Part shown: positions 6,541 through 13,612 of the stretch, piece by piece
Layout: the number at the start of each line of letters is the position of its first letter
How positions within the stretch are numbered: position 1 is the stretch's first letter
Source of the DNA: Paracoccaceae bacterium
GTDB lineage: Bacteria > Pseudomonadota > Alphaproteobacteria > Rhodobacterales > Rhodobacteraceae
Assembly: GCA_024304875.1 (NCBI GenBank)
Contig: JAMWZF010000041.1
Span: 1-13,816, forward strand
Length of the DNA: 13,816 nt
Reading direction: 5' to 3'
The notes under the pieces: model-generated
Databases searched by the model: none
The model's input: only the letters and a program-made list of their open reading frames with translations
Told to the model about the DNA's origin: nothing
Position numbers and translations under genes: made by a program

Positions 6541-6828
6541 GGGCGGGCCATCGCAAAGCCCGTGCCGATTGCTATTGAGCGATCTCGCGTCCTTCGGCGA
6601 ACGGATGCTCAGTAGTGCCGTGGCGCTGCATTGGCATTACGCGTGAATGTCGGCTTCGGGCTGAGAATAGACACCTCTTCCTGTTCGGGAGCACTGAATG
6701 CTCTGCTCTAGATGATGAGCGGGACTTCAAAGAACCACTGGATATGTCAGAGACCGAAAGCGCTTCATGAGAATTGTTCCGTAAGTACCTTTCAAGTTAA
6801 GCGCAAACTGAGACATGATCGCCAACAG
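6541..6828. other. intergenic stretch without a supported gene
   Basis: Between the IS end and the stop of the kinase gene (minus strand) I see no frame with recognisable protein, no tRNA and no clear terminator for the kinase. The short frame at 6712-6906 overlaps the kinase and has no Shine-Dalgarno. A small GAGCA/TGCTC hairpin lies at 6689-6703. Base composition is visibly lower in GC than in the housekeeping genes, which fits an accessory junction. Confidence 0.6.
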
Positions 6829-8301
6829 CTAGAGATTGAGTTTTTCGTTTATTGGGCGAAGCGCGCGGTAGAGATTGCAATAGGCAGTGTAACGATCGTT
6901 CATTAGGGAGATCTGTGAGTGGTCTGGTTCGAAGGTCTTGCCAAAAAGAACAACTGCCTCGGCGGCCTCCGCCAGAGATCCGATGGTTTTGGATGCAACT
7001 CCGGCCATCATAGAAGCACCTACCGCTCCGACCTCAGAAGTCGTGACCCGATGCAAGCGTCGGTTCAGCGCATTTGCCCGAATTTGGCCCCACACATCTG
7101 ACCCCGACCCGCCACCACCATAGCTAAGGCCTTCGATAGTACGAGCACCGCTGCTCTCGATCGCCTCGAGCGCCATGCGCGCTGAAAACGCCACTCCCTC
7201 CATCACTGATGCCGCGAGTTCAGCCGGCCCCGTCCTTCCTGTCATTCCGCAGAACGCCCCGCGGGAGGTTGCGTCCCACAATGGTGCCCGTTCTCCCTCC
7301 AGGTGCGGCAGGAACAAAGGGCTCTCGGCAGTAATGCTCGCTTCGCCGGCCATACTGCTGAGGGTCTCGATGTCATGACCGAGAAGGCGCGCGAACCACC
7401 CCAGAGAGGCGCCTCCGGACTGGGTCGGCCCCGCATGTAGCCGAATGCCGCGCCAGTCCGGAAAGGTCACGATCCCGGCGGTCCCGGAGCCGCGTTCGGA
7501 AATCATGCCTATGACGTCGCTCGTGCCGGACAGGTAGAAGGCTGCTCCCTCGGTCGCGACGCCAAGCCCAAACATCCCCGCCCAGGCATCCATCGTCCCG
7601 ACGGCGACTGGCTTTCCCGCGAACGGGCGGCCGGAAAGGACATGGCCGCCGATATCGAGAGGATCGCGGAGCGGTGGCAGTATCTCTGTCGCACGGGGGA
7701 CCAGGGTGAGAATGTCATCGGCATATGTGTGATCGGTCCCGACGAGACCTACCGCCGCTATCGGATCGGCCACGACATTGCCGGTCAGCGCGGCAATCAC
7801 GACATCCTTTGGCAGGAGCAGATGGGCGGTGGCCCTCCAGATCTCGGGCTCCTGCTGCGCAAACCACGCCATCCGCGAAAGCGCGTGGCTGGCGTCGATA
7901 GGGATCGGCGCCCCGAGCGCGGCGATCTTGGCCTCTGCGCCGATGGCTGCGTCCAGCAGCGCTGCCTGCGCCGACGCACGGGTGTCCTGCCAAGTGATGG
8001 CCGGGCGCAAGGGGATGCCAGCGGCGTCGCAGGGCACATGGGTGTTGACCTGCGAGGTTATGCCGATGGCCGCCACCTCGCCCGCCCGCGAGTGGCTGGC
8101 GAACAGATCCAGCGCCGCATCGACATGGCGCATCCAGATGGCCGGGTCCTGTTCCACGGCGCCCGCAAAGGGCCGCGTGCTCGGGTAGGACTCGGAATAG
8201 GCGGCCAAGCGCTCGCCGGCCGCATCGATCATCAGCCCCTTCACCGAACTCGTGCCGATATCGAGGCCGACAAGCACAGTTTCTGTATCTATCCCAGCCA
8301 A
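6829..8301 (-). CDS. FGGY-family carbohydrate kinase (xylulokinase-like, substrate unknown)
   Basis: A 490-residue ATP-dependent sugar or polyol kinase of the actin/hexokinase fold. The phosphate-1 loop is GLDIGTSSVKG at residues 12-22. The substrate-side block is ITSQVNTHVPCD then ITWQDTRA, and the catalytic base is Asp238 in GTMDAWAG. The C-terminal FGGY domain carries LPHLEGERAPLWD, EGVAFSAR and LSYGGGGSGS. Compared with E. coli XylB, the Met-His of the SGQMHG motif is replaced by Val-Asn and the Asn after the catalytic Asp by Ala, so D-xylulose may not be the substrate. No ATG precedes the phosphate loop in a sensible place: an ATG at 8400 would overlap the divergent gene. The TTG at 8301 with GAGAGG about 7 nt upstream is chosen. 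It is divergent from the ABC importer and presumably phosphorylates its cargo. Confidence 0.9.
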   Translation of the reverse strand: MAGIDTETVLVGLDIGTSSVKGLMIDAAGERLAAYSESYPSTRPFAGAVEQDPAIWMRHVDAALDLFASHSRAGEVAAIGITSQVNTHVPCDAAGIPLRPAITWQDTRASAQAALLDAAIGAEAKIAALGAPIPIDASHALSRMAWFAQQEPEIWRATAHLLLPKDVVIAALTGNVVADPIAAVGLVGTDHTYADDILTLVPRATEILPPLRDPLDIGGHVLSGRPFAGKPVAVGTMDAWAGMFGLGVATEGAAFYLSGTSDVIGMISERGSGTAGIVTFPDWRGIRLHAGPTQSGGASLGWFARLLGHDIETLSSMAGEASITAESPLFLPHLEGERAPLWDATSRGAFCGMTGRTGPAELAASVMEGVAFSARMALEAIESSGARTIEGLSYGGGGSGSDVWGQIRANALNRRLHRVTTSEVGAVGASMMAGVASKTIGSLAEAAEAVVLFGKTFEPDHSQISLMNDRYTAYCNLYRALRPINEKLNL

Positions 8302-8354
8302 TGATGCGCCTCTCTGCCAGGGTCTATGGACTTCCCGTCGACCGCCGCCAAAGA

Positions 8355-8367
8355 TATGCCGAGCATA
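8355..8367. promoter_or_regulatory. palindrome TATGC-CGA-GCATA in the kinase/ABC divergent region
   Basis: A perfect 5+3+5 dyad at the middle of the 92-bp gap between the kinase (minus) and the binding-protein gene (plus), 26 bp before the latter's ATG. This is where an operator controlling both directions would sit. No convincing -35/-10 pair is seen on either strand, so the promoter positions are not called. Confidence 0.45.
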
Positions 8368-8393
8368 AGGAAAGCACCACCGGGAGGGATAGC

Positions 8394-9305
8394 ATGACAC
8401 TCAGGACAGCACTTGCGGGCGTGGTCTCGGCGATCGGCCTTGGCGCGCCGGCTTTGGCACAGGATGTCGCCGTGATCACACCGTACTTGGCGCAGCCGGG
8501 CACGCAGTTCTATGTCGACGGGTTTACAGCCCGAGCGGAAGAGCTGGGTTGGGATGTCAACGTAATCGACACCGCCGGGGACGTCGCCGCCGTTATTAGC
8601 CGGATTGAGGACGTCGTGACGCAGGGCGTGGACGCCATCGTAATCAATGTCGATCCTGCGCAGGTCGGCGCCGGGTTGCAGACGGCGGCGGATGCAGGGA
8701 TCCCGGTCGTCGGCATGGATGCAGGCAGCGACCCGCTGGTGGCTGCCAACGTCACCTCCAACGGCTACGCCATGGCCGCCGAGACTGCCGTCTATGTCGC
8801 GAACCGCATCGACGGCGAGGGGGGCGTGGTGATGTTCACCTTCGATCCGTTTCCGCCGGTGCAGGTGCGCGGTGTGATCGCCGATGCCGTCTTCGCCAAT
8901 TTCCCCGACATCGAGGTGATCGATCGGATCACCCCGGACGTCAGTGACGGCGGCATCGCCGACAGCCGGGCGCAAATGGAGGCGATCCTCTCGGCGAACC
9001 CCGAACCGGGCAGCATCGCCGCGGTCTGGGCCGCATGGGACCAGCCGGCGCTGGGTGCGCTGCAGGCGATCGAAGCCGCCGGCCGCGACGGCGAAGGTAT
9101 TGTCATCACCGGGATCGACGCGAATCCGGAAGCCCGCGCCGCCATCGCGTCGGGCGGAAATTTCGAAGCCTCGATCGCACAGGACTTCGATGGAATTGGC
9201 CGCACGGCGGCCGACACTGTGGCGCGCCTTCTAGGCGGGGAAGAGTTGGTGCAGCGGGTGATCTACGTACCGACAGAATTGGTGACCTCCGCCAACGCCG
9301 AGTGA
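8394..9305 (+). CDS. periplasmic sugar-binding protein of ABC importer (RbsB-like)
   Basis: A 303-residue exported protein. Residues 1-22 form a signal peptide (Arg4, hydrophobic core, APALA before Gln23), so cleavage at 22/23 is likely. The mature part is a type I periplasmic binding fold (peripla_BP_4, ribose/xylose group). It has VITPYLAQPGTQFYVDGFTA at its N-terminus, the VTQGVDAIVINVDP strand-loop, GIPVVGMDAG, a hinge near VTSNGYAMA and GIVITGIDANPEARAAI late in the second lobe. The ATG at 8394 is chosen because GGGAGGG ends 5 nt upstream and a signal peptide follows; an in-frame ATG at 8301 has neither. It captures the sugar for the ATPase/permease encoded next. The ligand cannot be read from sequence. 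Confidence 0.93.
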   Translation: MTLRTALAGVVSAIGLGAPALAQDVAVITPYLAQPGTQFYVDGFTARAEELGWDVNVIDTAGDVAAVISRIEDVVTQGVDAIVINVDPAQVGAGLQTAADAGIPVVGMDAGSDPLVAANVTSNGYAMAAETAVYVANRIDGEGGVVMFTFDPFPPVQVRGVIADAVFANFPDIEVIDRITPDVSDGGIADSRAQMEAILSANPEPGSIAAVWAAWDQPALGALQAIEAAGRDGEGIVITGIDANPEARAAIASGGNFEASIAQDFDGIGRTAADTVARLLGGEELVQRVIYVPTELVTSANAE

Positions 9306-9313
9306 TGTCTCCG

Positions 9314-9341
9314 GGCGCGGCGACTTCCTGGCCGCCGCGCC
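9314..9341 (+). promoter_or_regulatory. perfect 9-bp intercistronic hairpin before the ABC ATPase start
   Basis: GGCGCGGCG (9314-9322) and CGCCGCGCC (9333-9341) pair perfectly around a 10-nt loop, in the 43 bp between the binding-protein stop and the ATPase ATG. The 3' arm ends 7 nt before the ATG and occupies the place where a Shine-Dalgarno should be; none is visible. In other ABC operons such hairpins protect the upstream binding-protein mRNA and lower downstream expression. Confidence 0.6.
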
Positions 9342-9348
9342 GATTGCG

Positions 9349-10866
9349 ATGACCCAGCTCACACTTCACCAGATCAGCCGGCGGTTCGGAGCCGTCCAGG
9401 CTCTAGGCGACGTCAGCCTGACCATCGGGTCTGGCGAAGTGCATGCGCTCATGGGCGAGAACGGGGCCGGGAAATCGACCCTCATCCGCATATTGGCCGG
9501 GCTCGATAGGCCGGATACCGGCCGGATCGAGATTGATGGAACGGAGCTCGCCCTGGGCAGTCCGACGGCTGTCCGGCAGGCCGGGCTCCGGTTCATCCAC
9601 CAGGAGCTGCATGCCGTGCGCGGGCTGTCGATCGCCGAGAACATGCACCTCGATCATCCCTATCCGCTGCGGTTTGGCCTTGTGAACTGGCGCGCCCTGC
9701 ACGGCGCCGCTGCCGCCGCTCTGGCCCGGCTCGGCCTTGAACGCCTCGACCCGTCTCATCCGATGACCGACCTCGGCCCCGGCGATCAAATGCTGGTGCG
9801 GATCGCGGCCACCCTGATCGGAGGAGGGGACCGCCCTCCGTGGCTCTATGTCATGGACGAACCAACAGCCGCACTGACCAACGCGGAATCGGAAAGGCTT
9901 TTTGACGTGATCCACGGTCTGGTCGGGCAGGGCGCCGGAGTGCTCTACGTGTCGCACCGGATGCCCGAGGTGCTGCGACTTTCGCGCCGGGTGACGGTCC
10001 TGCGAGATGGGCGGAAGGTCTCGACCCGGCCCATATCGGAGACGGGCCAGCAGCGGATCATCGAAGAAATGACCGGCCGAGATGTCGGCAATCTTTTTCC
10101 GGACCGCAGGACAGCAGGGTCGGGCCCGATCGTTCTGAAGGCCGAGGGGTTGAGCGCGCGCGGCCTTAGGTCGGCGAACTTCGAGGTGCGGGCCGGCCAA
10201 ATCCTTGGCGTTGCAGGTGTTGCTGGCTCCGGACGGGGTGCGCTGCTGCGCGCTATCGGCGGAGGCGTCGCGATCACGTCCGGTCGCGTCAGCGTCGATG
10301 GCACCAAGGTCGGCTCCTCTCCGTCGCGAGCTTGGCGTCAGGGCATTTCCTACGTCCCGCGCGAGCGTCGGTCCGAGGGTCTGCTCCTGGGCCGCGCGAT
10401 CACCGAGAATGTAACCCTTCCGCACCTGTCCGCCTTAACGCGCGCACGCCTGTTCCTGAATAAGCGGAGGCAACGCAGACTGACGGAAGAGATCGGCCGG
10501 TCGGTCCGTCTCAAGGCGGCGTCGGTCTCCCAATCCTGCGCCGAACTGTCCGGCGGCAACCAGCAGAAAGTGCTGTTCGCGAGGGCGCTGGCGGGAAACC
10601 CAAAGGTGCTGCTGCTGGACGAGCCTACGCGCGGCGTCGACATCGGCGCGCGGTCCGAGATCTACCGCCTCATCCGGCGGCTCAGCGATGACGGCCTCGC
10701 TATCGTCATGGCCTCTTCGGACCTGCCAGAGCTCATCGGGCTGTCCGACCGCATCGCGGTGATGCGGGACGGACGGCTGGCCGAGACGCTGGAGGCGGAG
10801 GGCCTGACCGAGGCCGCCCTGCTGGCCCGGTTCTATCATCTGGAAGAAGAGGAAGGTGTCGCATGA
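9349..10866 (+). CDS. sugar ABC importer ATP-binding protein, two ABC domains (RbsA/XylG-like)
   Basis: A 505-residue fused double ATPase of the carbohydrate uptake (CUT2) group, on the cytoplasmic face of the permease. Domain 1: Walker A GENGAGKST at 36-44, Walker B LYVMDEP with Asp170-Glu171, switch His in VLYVSHR. Its signature is LGPGD at 142-146 in place of the usual LSxGx. Domain 2: degenerate Walker A GVAGSGRGAL around 290-299, lacking the Lys-Ser/Thr pair as is normal in this family. It keeps a canonical LSGGNQQ signature at 400-406 and LLLDEPTRGVD with Asp424-Glu425. So the usual one-good, one-degenerate pair of sites is present. The ATG at 9349 has no Shine-Dalgarno and follows a hairpin. 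It overlaps the permease start by 4 bp (ATGA). Confidence 0.94.
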   Translation: MTQLTLHQISRRFGAVQALGDVSLTIGSGEVHALMGENGAGKSTLIRILAGLDRPDTGRIEIDGTELALGSPTAVRQAGLRFIHQELHAVRGLSIAENMHLDHPYPLRFGLVNWRALHGAAAAALARLGLERLDPSHPMTDLGPGDQMLVRIAATLIGGGDRPPWLYVMDEPTAALTNAESERLFDVIHGLVGQGAGVLYVSHRMPEVLRLSRRVTVLRDGRKVSTRPISETGQQRIIEEMTGRDVGNLFPDRRTAGSGPIVLKAEGLSARGLRSANFEVRAGQILGVAGVAGSGRGALLRAIGGGVAITSGRVSVDGTKVGSSPSRAWRQGISYVPRERRSEGLLLGRAITENVTLPHLSALTRARLFLNKRRQRRLTEEIGRSVRLKAASVSQSCAELSGGNQQKVLFARALAGNPKVLLLDEPTRGVDIGARSEIYRLIRRLSDDGLAIVMASSDLPELIGLSDRIAVMRDGRLAETLEAEGLTEAALLARFYHLEEEEGVA

Positions 10867-11834
10867 TCTGGCTGATCCGGCGGTTCGGTGGCCTGGTGGG
10901 CATGGTTGCGGTTGTGGCTTTCTTCGCGATCAATCTGCCGCAGACCTTCCTGACCCTCCAGAACTGGCTGAACATATCGCAGCAGGTGAGCATGTTGGCG
11001 GTGGTGGCTGCGACCATGACCGTGGTCATGGTGATGGGAGATTTCGACCTTTCCGTCGGATCTATGGCGTCGCTGTCCGGCGTCGTCGTCGCGACGCTCT
11101 TCCTACAGGGCTGGCCGATCCCCGCCGCGGTTGCCGCGGCTCTTGCGGTTGGGCTTATCGGCGGGCTGTTCAACGGCATCGTCGTCAGCATCGTCGGCAT
11201 CCTCCCCTTTGTCGCCACGCTGGCGACGCTGACCATCTTCAGTGGGCTGGCCTTCCTCATCAGCGACGGTCGGACGATCTTCGGCCGCGACATCCCGGCG
11301 GCCTTCGGTGACTTCGCCCGTGGAGGGCCGCCGATCGGAGCTGTTGAGGACCGGATTATTGTCCTACCCAACCTAGTGATTGTAGCGGCCGTGGTGGTCC
11401 TGCTGATCTGGGTCGTCCTGGAGCAGACAAGTTACGGGCGGCGACTCTATGCCATCGGCGGCAATTCCGAGGCTGCACGGCTTGCCGGTGTTGCGGTCCG
11501 ACCTCTGCGCCTGACGGCCTTCGCCTTTACTGGTGTCGGCTCGGCCCTGGCCGGGCTAATGTACGCAAGCCGCGTTGCCTCGGCGAACCCGACCCAGGGG
11601 GACGGTCTGATGTTGACGGCTATCGCGGCGGTATTCCTGGGGATGACATTGACCAGGGACGGCCAGCCAAGGGTTCTCGCTACTTTGGCGGGGGTGTTGG
11701 TGTTGGGCGTTCTGGACAATGGCCTGACGCAAATGCGTGTCGACAGCTACGTTCGCGAAGTCCTTGTGGGATCGATCATTCTGGCTGCGGTGGGACTGAG
11801 CGCACTGGGTCGGCGAGGCATCGCTTGGCGATAG
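10863..11834 (+). CDS. sugar ABC importer permease (RbsC/XylH-like)
   Basis: A 323-residue inner-membrane protein with about eight to ten hydrophobic segments. Diagnostic of the CUT2 permease family (BPD_transp_2) are MVMGDFDLSVGSMASLSG near 55-72, a glycine-rich IGGLFNGIVV helix near 99-108, and GRRLYAIGGNSEAARLAGV near 190, the cytoplasmic loop that contacts the ATPase. The start overlaps the ATPase stop (ATGA), so the two are translationally coupled and probably made in equal amounts. A single permease gene of this kind usually works as a homodimer. No further importer gene follows; the next gene is a TSUP transporter after 110 bp. Confidence 0.94.
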   Translation: MIWLIRRFGGLVGMVAVVAFFAINLPQTFLTLQNWLNISQQVSMLAVVAATMTVVMVMGDFDLSVGSMASLSGVVVATLFLQGWPIPAAVAAALAVGLIGGLFNGIVVSIVGILPFVATLATLTIFSGLAFLISDGRTIFGRDIPAAFGDFARGGPPIGAVEDRIIVLPNLVIVAAVVVLLIWVVLEQTSYGRRLYAIGGNSEAARLAGVAVRPLRLTAFAFTGVGSALAGLMYASRVASANPTQGDGLMLTAIAAVFLGMTLTRDGQPRVLATLAGVLVLGVLDNGLTQMRVDSYVREVLVGSIILAAVGLSALGRRGIAWR

Positions 11835-11852
11835 GCCCCTGACACCAAATAC

Positions 11853-11925
11853 GTGAGTGCCATAGAAAGCTCTCGCAAGAGCAAAGGGGACGCAGGTCGT
11901 CTTGCGAGTGCCAACTGCGGCTCTC
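11853..11925. repeat. interlocked direct and inverted repeats between permease and TSUP genes
   Basis: Direct repeat: GNGAGTGCCA-N6-GCTCTC occurs at 11853-11874 and 11904-11925, 51 bp apart, with the outer blocks nearly identical and the six central bases different. Inverted repeat: CTCGCAAGA (11872-11880) and TCTTGCGAG (11900-11908) are perfect 9-bp arms around a 19-nt loop. Allowing one mismatch, the stem extends to GC and GC on the outside. A competing small hairpin GCTCT-CGCA-AGAGC lies at 11869-11882. No T-run follows, so it may be a leader or operator region rather than a terminator. Confidence 0.5.
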
Positions 11926-11944
11926 TTTGAATAGGAACTTGCTT

Positions 11945-12697
11945 GTGCTATTCCTTGATACCTTCTGGACCATCTCGCTGGTCGCGGCCTTTCTCGTGGG
12001 CGCGGGCAAGGGCGGCCTGCCCATGGTCGCGATGCTGAGCGTGCCGGCCATGTCGCTGGTGATGTCGCCGATGATGGCCGCGGCGCTGTTGCTCCCCGTC
12101 TACCTAATCAGCGATGTCTTCGGCATCTACATCTACCGGCGGTCCTTCTCGCGCAGGAACCTGGCGATCCTTATCCCGGCGGCGCTGATCGGGATCGTGG
12201 TGGGCTACGTCCTGGCGGACCGGGTGAGCGAGGATGCGGTGCGCGTCGTCATCGGCTGCACTGGGCTGTCATTCCTAATCATGCGACTTTGGGGCCAGAT
12301 CGCGGGGCGGACCGAGGCGCGGCCGGCGGACGTCCCCCGCGGACTGTTCTGGGGCAGCATCTCGGGCTTCACGAGCTTCGTCAGTCACGCCGGCGGACCG
12401 GCCTTCCAGCTCTACGCGCTGCCGCAGAAGCTGCCCAAGATGACGTTCGCCGGCACCTCGACCATCCTCTTTGCCGTGATCAACTGGATGAAGGTACCAC
12501 CCTACTTCGCCCTCGGGCTGATGGATTGGGGCGATGCAAGGACCGTGGTGCTGCTCGCGCCCGTCGCCCTGGCCGGGACCTGGATCGGCTACCACGCGAC
12601 GCGGCTGCTGCCGGAAGCGCTGTTCTTCCGCATCGTCGAGGTGGCGCTCTTCGTAATCTCTGTCAGCCTGATCCGGGCGGGCCTGACGGGCGGCTGA
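11945..12697 (+). CDS. TSUP-family transporter (sulfite exporter TauE/SafE-like)
   Basis: A ~250-residue inner-membrane protein with about eight hydrophobic segments in two halves. Family marks are FLVGAGKGGLPMVAML in the first helix pair, SPMMAAALLLPVYLISDVFG after it, and FVSHAGGPAFQLYALP opening the second half with FAGTSTILFAVINW behind it. TSUP proteins move sulfur-containing or other organic anions such as sulfite and sulfoacetate; the substrate here is not known. No ATG is available. GTG at 11945 is chosen because AGGA at 11933-11936 is 8 nt upstream and related proteins start at about this point. TTG at 11927 or 11939 are alternatives. It lies downstream of the sugar importer on the same strand and could be read through from it. 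Confidence 0.88.
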   Translation: MLFLDTFWTISLVAAFLVGAGKGGLPMVAMLSVPAMSLVMSPMMAAALLLPVYLISDVFGIYIYRRSFSRRNLAILIPAALIGIVVGYVLADRVSEDAVRVVIGCTGLSFLIMRLWGQIAGRTEARPADVPRGLFWGSISGFTSFVSHAGGPAFQLYALPQKLPKMTFAGTSTILFAVINWMKVPPYFALGLMDWGDARTVVLLAPVALAGTWIGYHATRLLPEALFFRIVEVALFVISVSLIRAGLTGG

Positions 12698-12720
12698 TCC
12701 GGCTTCTATTCCGCCGGGTT
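12696..12720. terminator. stem-loop between convergent TSUP and gntR genes
   Basis: CCGGC (12699-12703) and GCCGG (12713-12717) pair perfectly around a 9-nt loop. In RNA the stem can extend to 8 pairs with G-U wobbles, down to the TSUP stop codon. The two stops are only 8 bp apart, so this hairpin could end both transcripts. No long T-run is present. Confidence 0.35.
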
Positions 12721-13533
12721 CGGCGCGGGCTCGATCTCGCCGACCCGGTGCCGGCGCTCGCCCAGATCCTGATCGCCCACCTCGGCAGTGTCTGGCCGGA
12801 CCAGCTTGTGCTCGAACCGGTACCGTTCGGCACGGTAGTAGGTCCGGGCGTATTCGACCGGCTCGCCGCTGGCGAGAAACACGACCCGCTCCACGAGGAT
12901 CAGGGCCTTGCCCGGATCGATCCTCAGCAACTCGGCCCGCAGCGGGTCGGCCCGGATCAGGCGCATTGTCTCTTCGGCCATGGAGGGCATTAGGTCGTAG
13001 CTGTCCTCAAGGATCCGGTGCACCGGCGTGGTCAGCTCCAACTCCTGCAGGCTCGGCGCGACATGCTCGGGGATGTAGATCGTGCGCGAGGCGAGGACCT
13101 CGTCGGTGCTGGCCTCCTCGACGAGGTTGAGGCGGACCTTATGGGCGCGCTCGGCCTCGCCCATGCCCAGCCTTTCACGGATCCAGCGCGGCGGCGGCTC
13201 AAGCGCGGTGTCGTCGAGCCGGACCGAGACGCCGTCGCCGGCCTCGAAGCCGTCGTCGAGGAAATGGACATGGGCGCGGGGCGGGATCGACAGCCGGGCC
13301 GAAAGCACGAAGGTGCCGCGCCCCTGCTGCCGGCCGAGCAGGCCTTCGTTGACGAGCGCGGTGATCGCCTGGCGGACCGTCATCCGGGACAGGCCGTAAT
13401 GCTTGCAGAGCTCCGATTCCGAGGGGATCCGCGCCCCGGGAGCGAGGTGGAAGGTGATCTGGTCGCGCAGTGCGTGTTTCAGCTGGAGCCAGAGCGGGGT
13501 CGGCCCATCCTGGCGCAGGGCTGGCAGATTCAT
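12706..13533 (-). CDS. GntR-family transcriptional regulator, HutC/UTRA subfamily
   Basis: A 275-residue regulator. Residues ~10-78 are a GntR winged helix (PLWLQLKHALRDQI, RIPSESELCKHYGLSRMTVRQAI as the recognition region, GRQQGRGTFV as the wing). Residues ~95-235 form a UTRA ligand-binding domain (EASTDEVLASRTIYIPE, AEETMRLIRADPLRAELL, GKALILVERVVFLASGEPVEYARTYY). UTRA regulators usually bind a sugar phosphate, amino acid or related small effector and release DNA. The ATG at 13533, with AAGGA about 10 nt upstream, is preferred; a TTG at 13566 would add 11 residues. A hydrophilic tail of about 35 residues follows the UTRA domain. A HutC-like dyad lies about 180 bp upstream, so autoregulation is likely. 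Its effector could be the cargo of the importer, but this is inference. Confidence 0.92.
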   Translation of the reverse strand: MNLPALRQDGPTPLWLQLKHALRDQITFHLAPGARIPSESELCKHYGLSRMTVRQAITALVNEGLLGRQQGRGTFVLSARLSIPPRAHVHFLDDGFEAGDGVSVRLDDTALEPPPRWIRERLGMGEAERAHKVRLNLVEEASTDEVLASRTIYIPEHVAPSLQELELTTPVHRILEDSYDLMPSMAEETMRLIRADPLRAELLRIDPGKALILVERVVFLASGEPVEYARTYYRAERYRFEHKLVRPDTAEVGDQDLGERRHRVGEIEPAPNPAE

Positions 13534-13612
13534 CGGTCGTCCATCCTTGGTCTCATCGTTACTCAAGCCGACAGCGACTCATGTAGGGCCGCCGCGAGGT
13601 CCTTAAGGGCAT

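Noticed and set aside
8302..8400. Kinase start at ATG 8400
   Set aside because: The added residues are Cys/Arg-rich with no family match, and the start would overlap the divergent binding-protein gene; TTG 8301 with GAGAGG upstream fits better.
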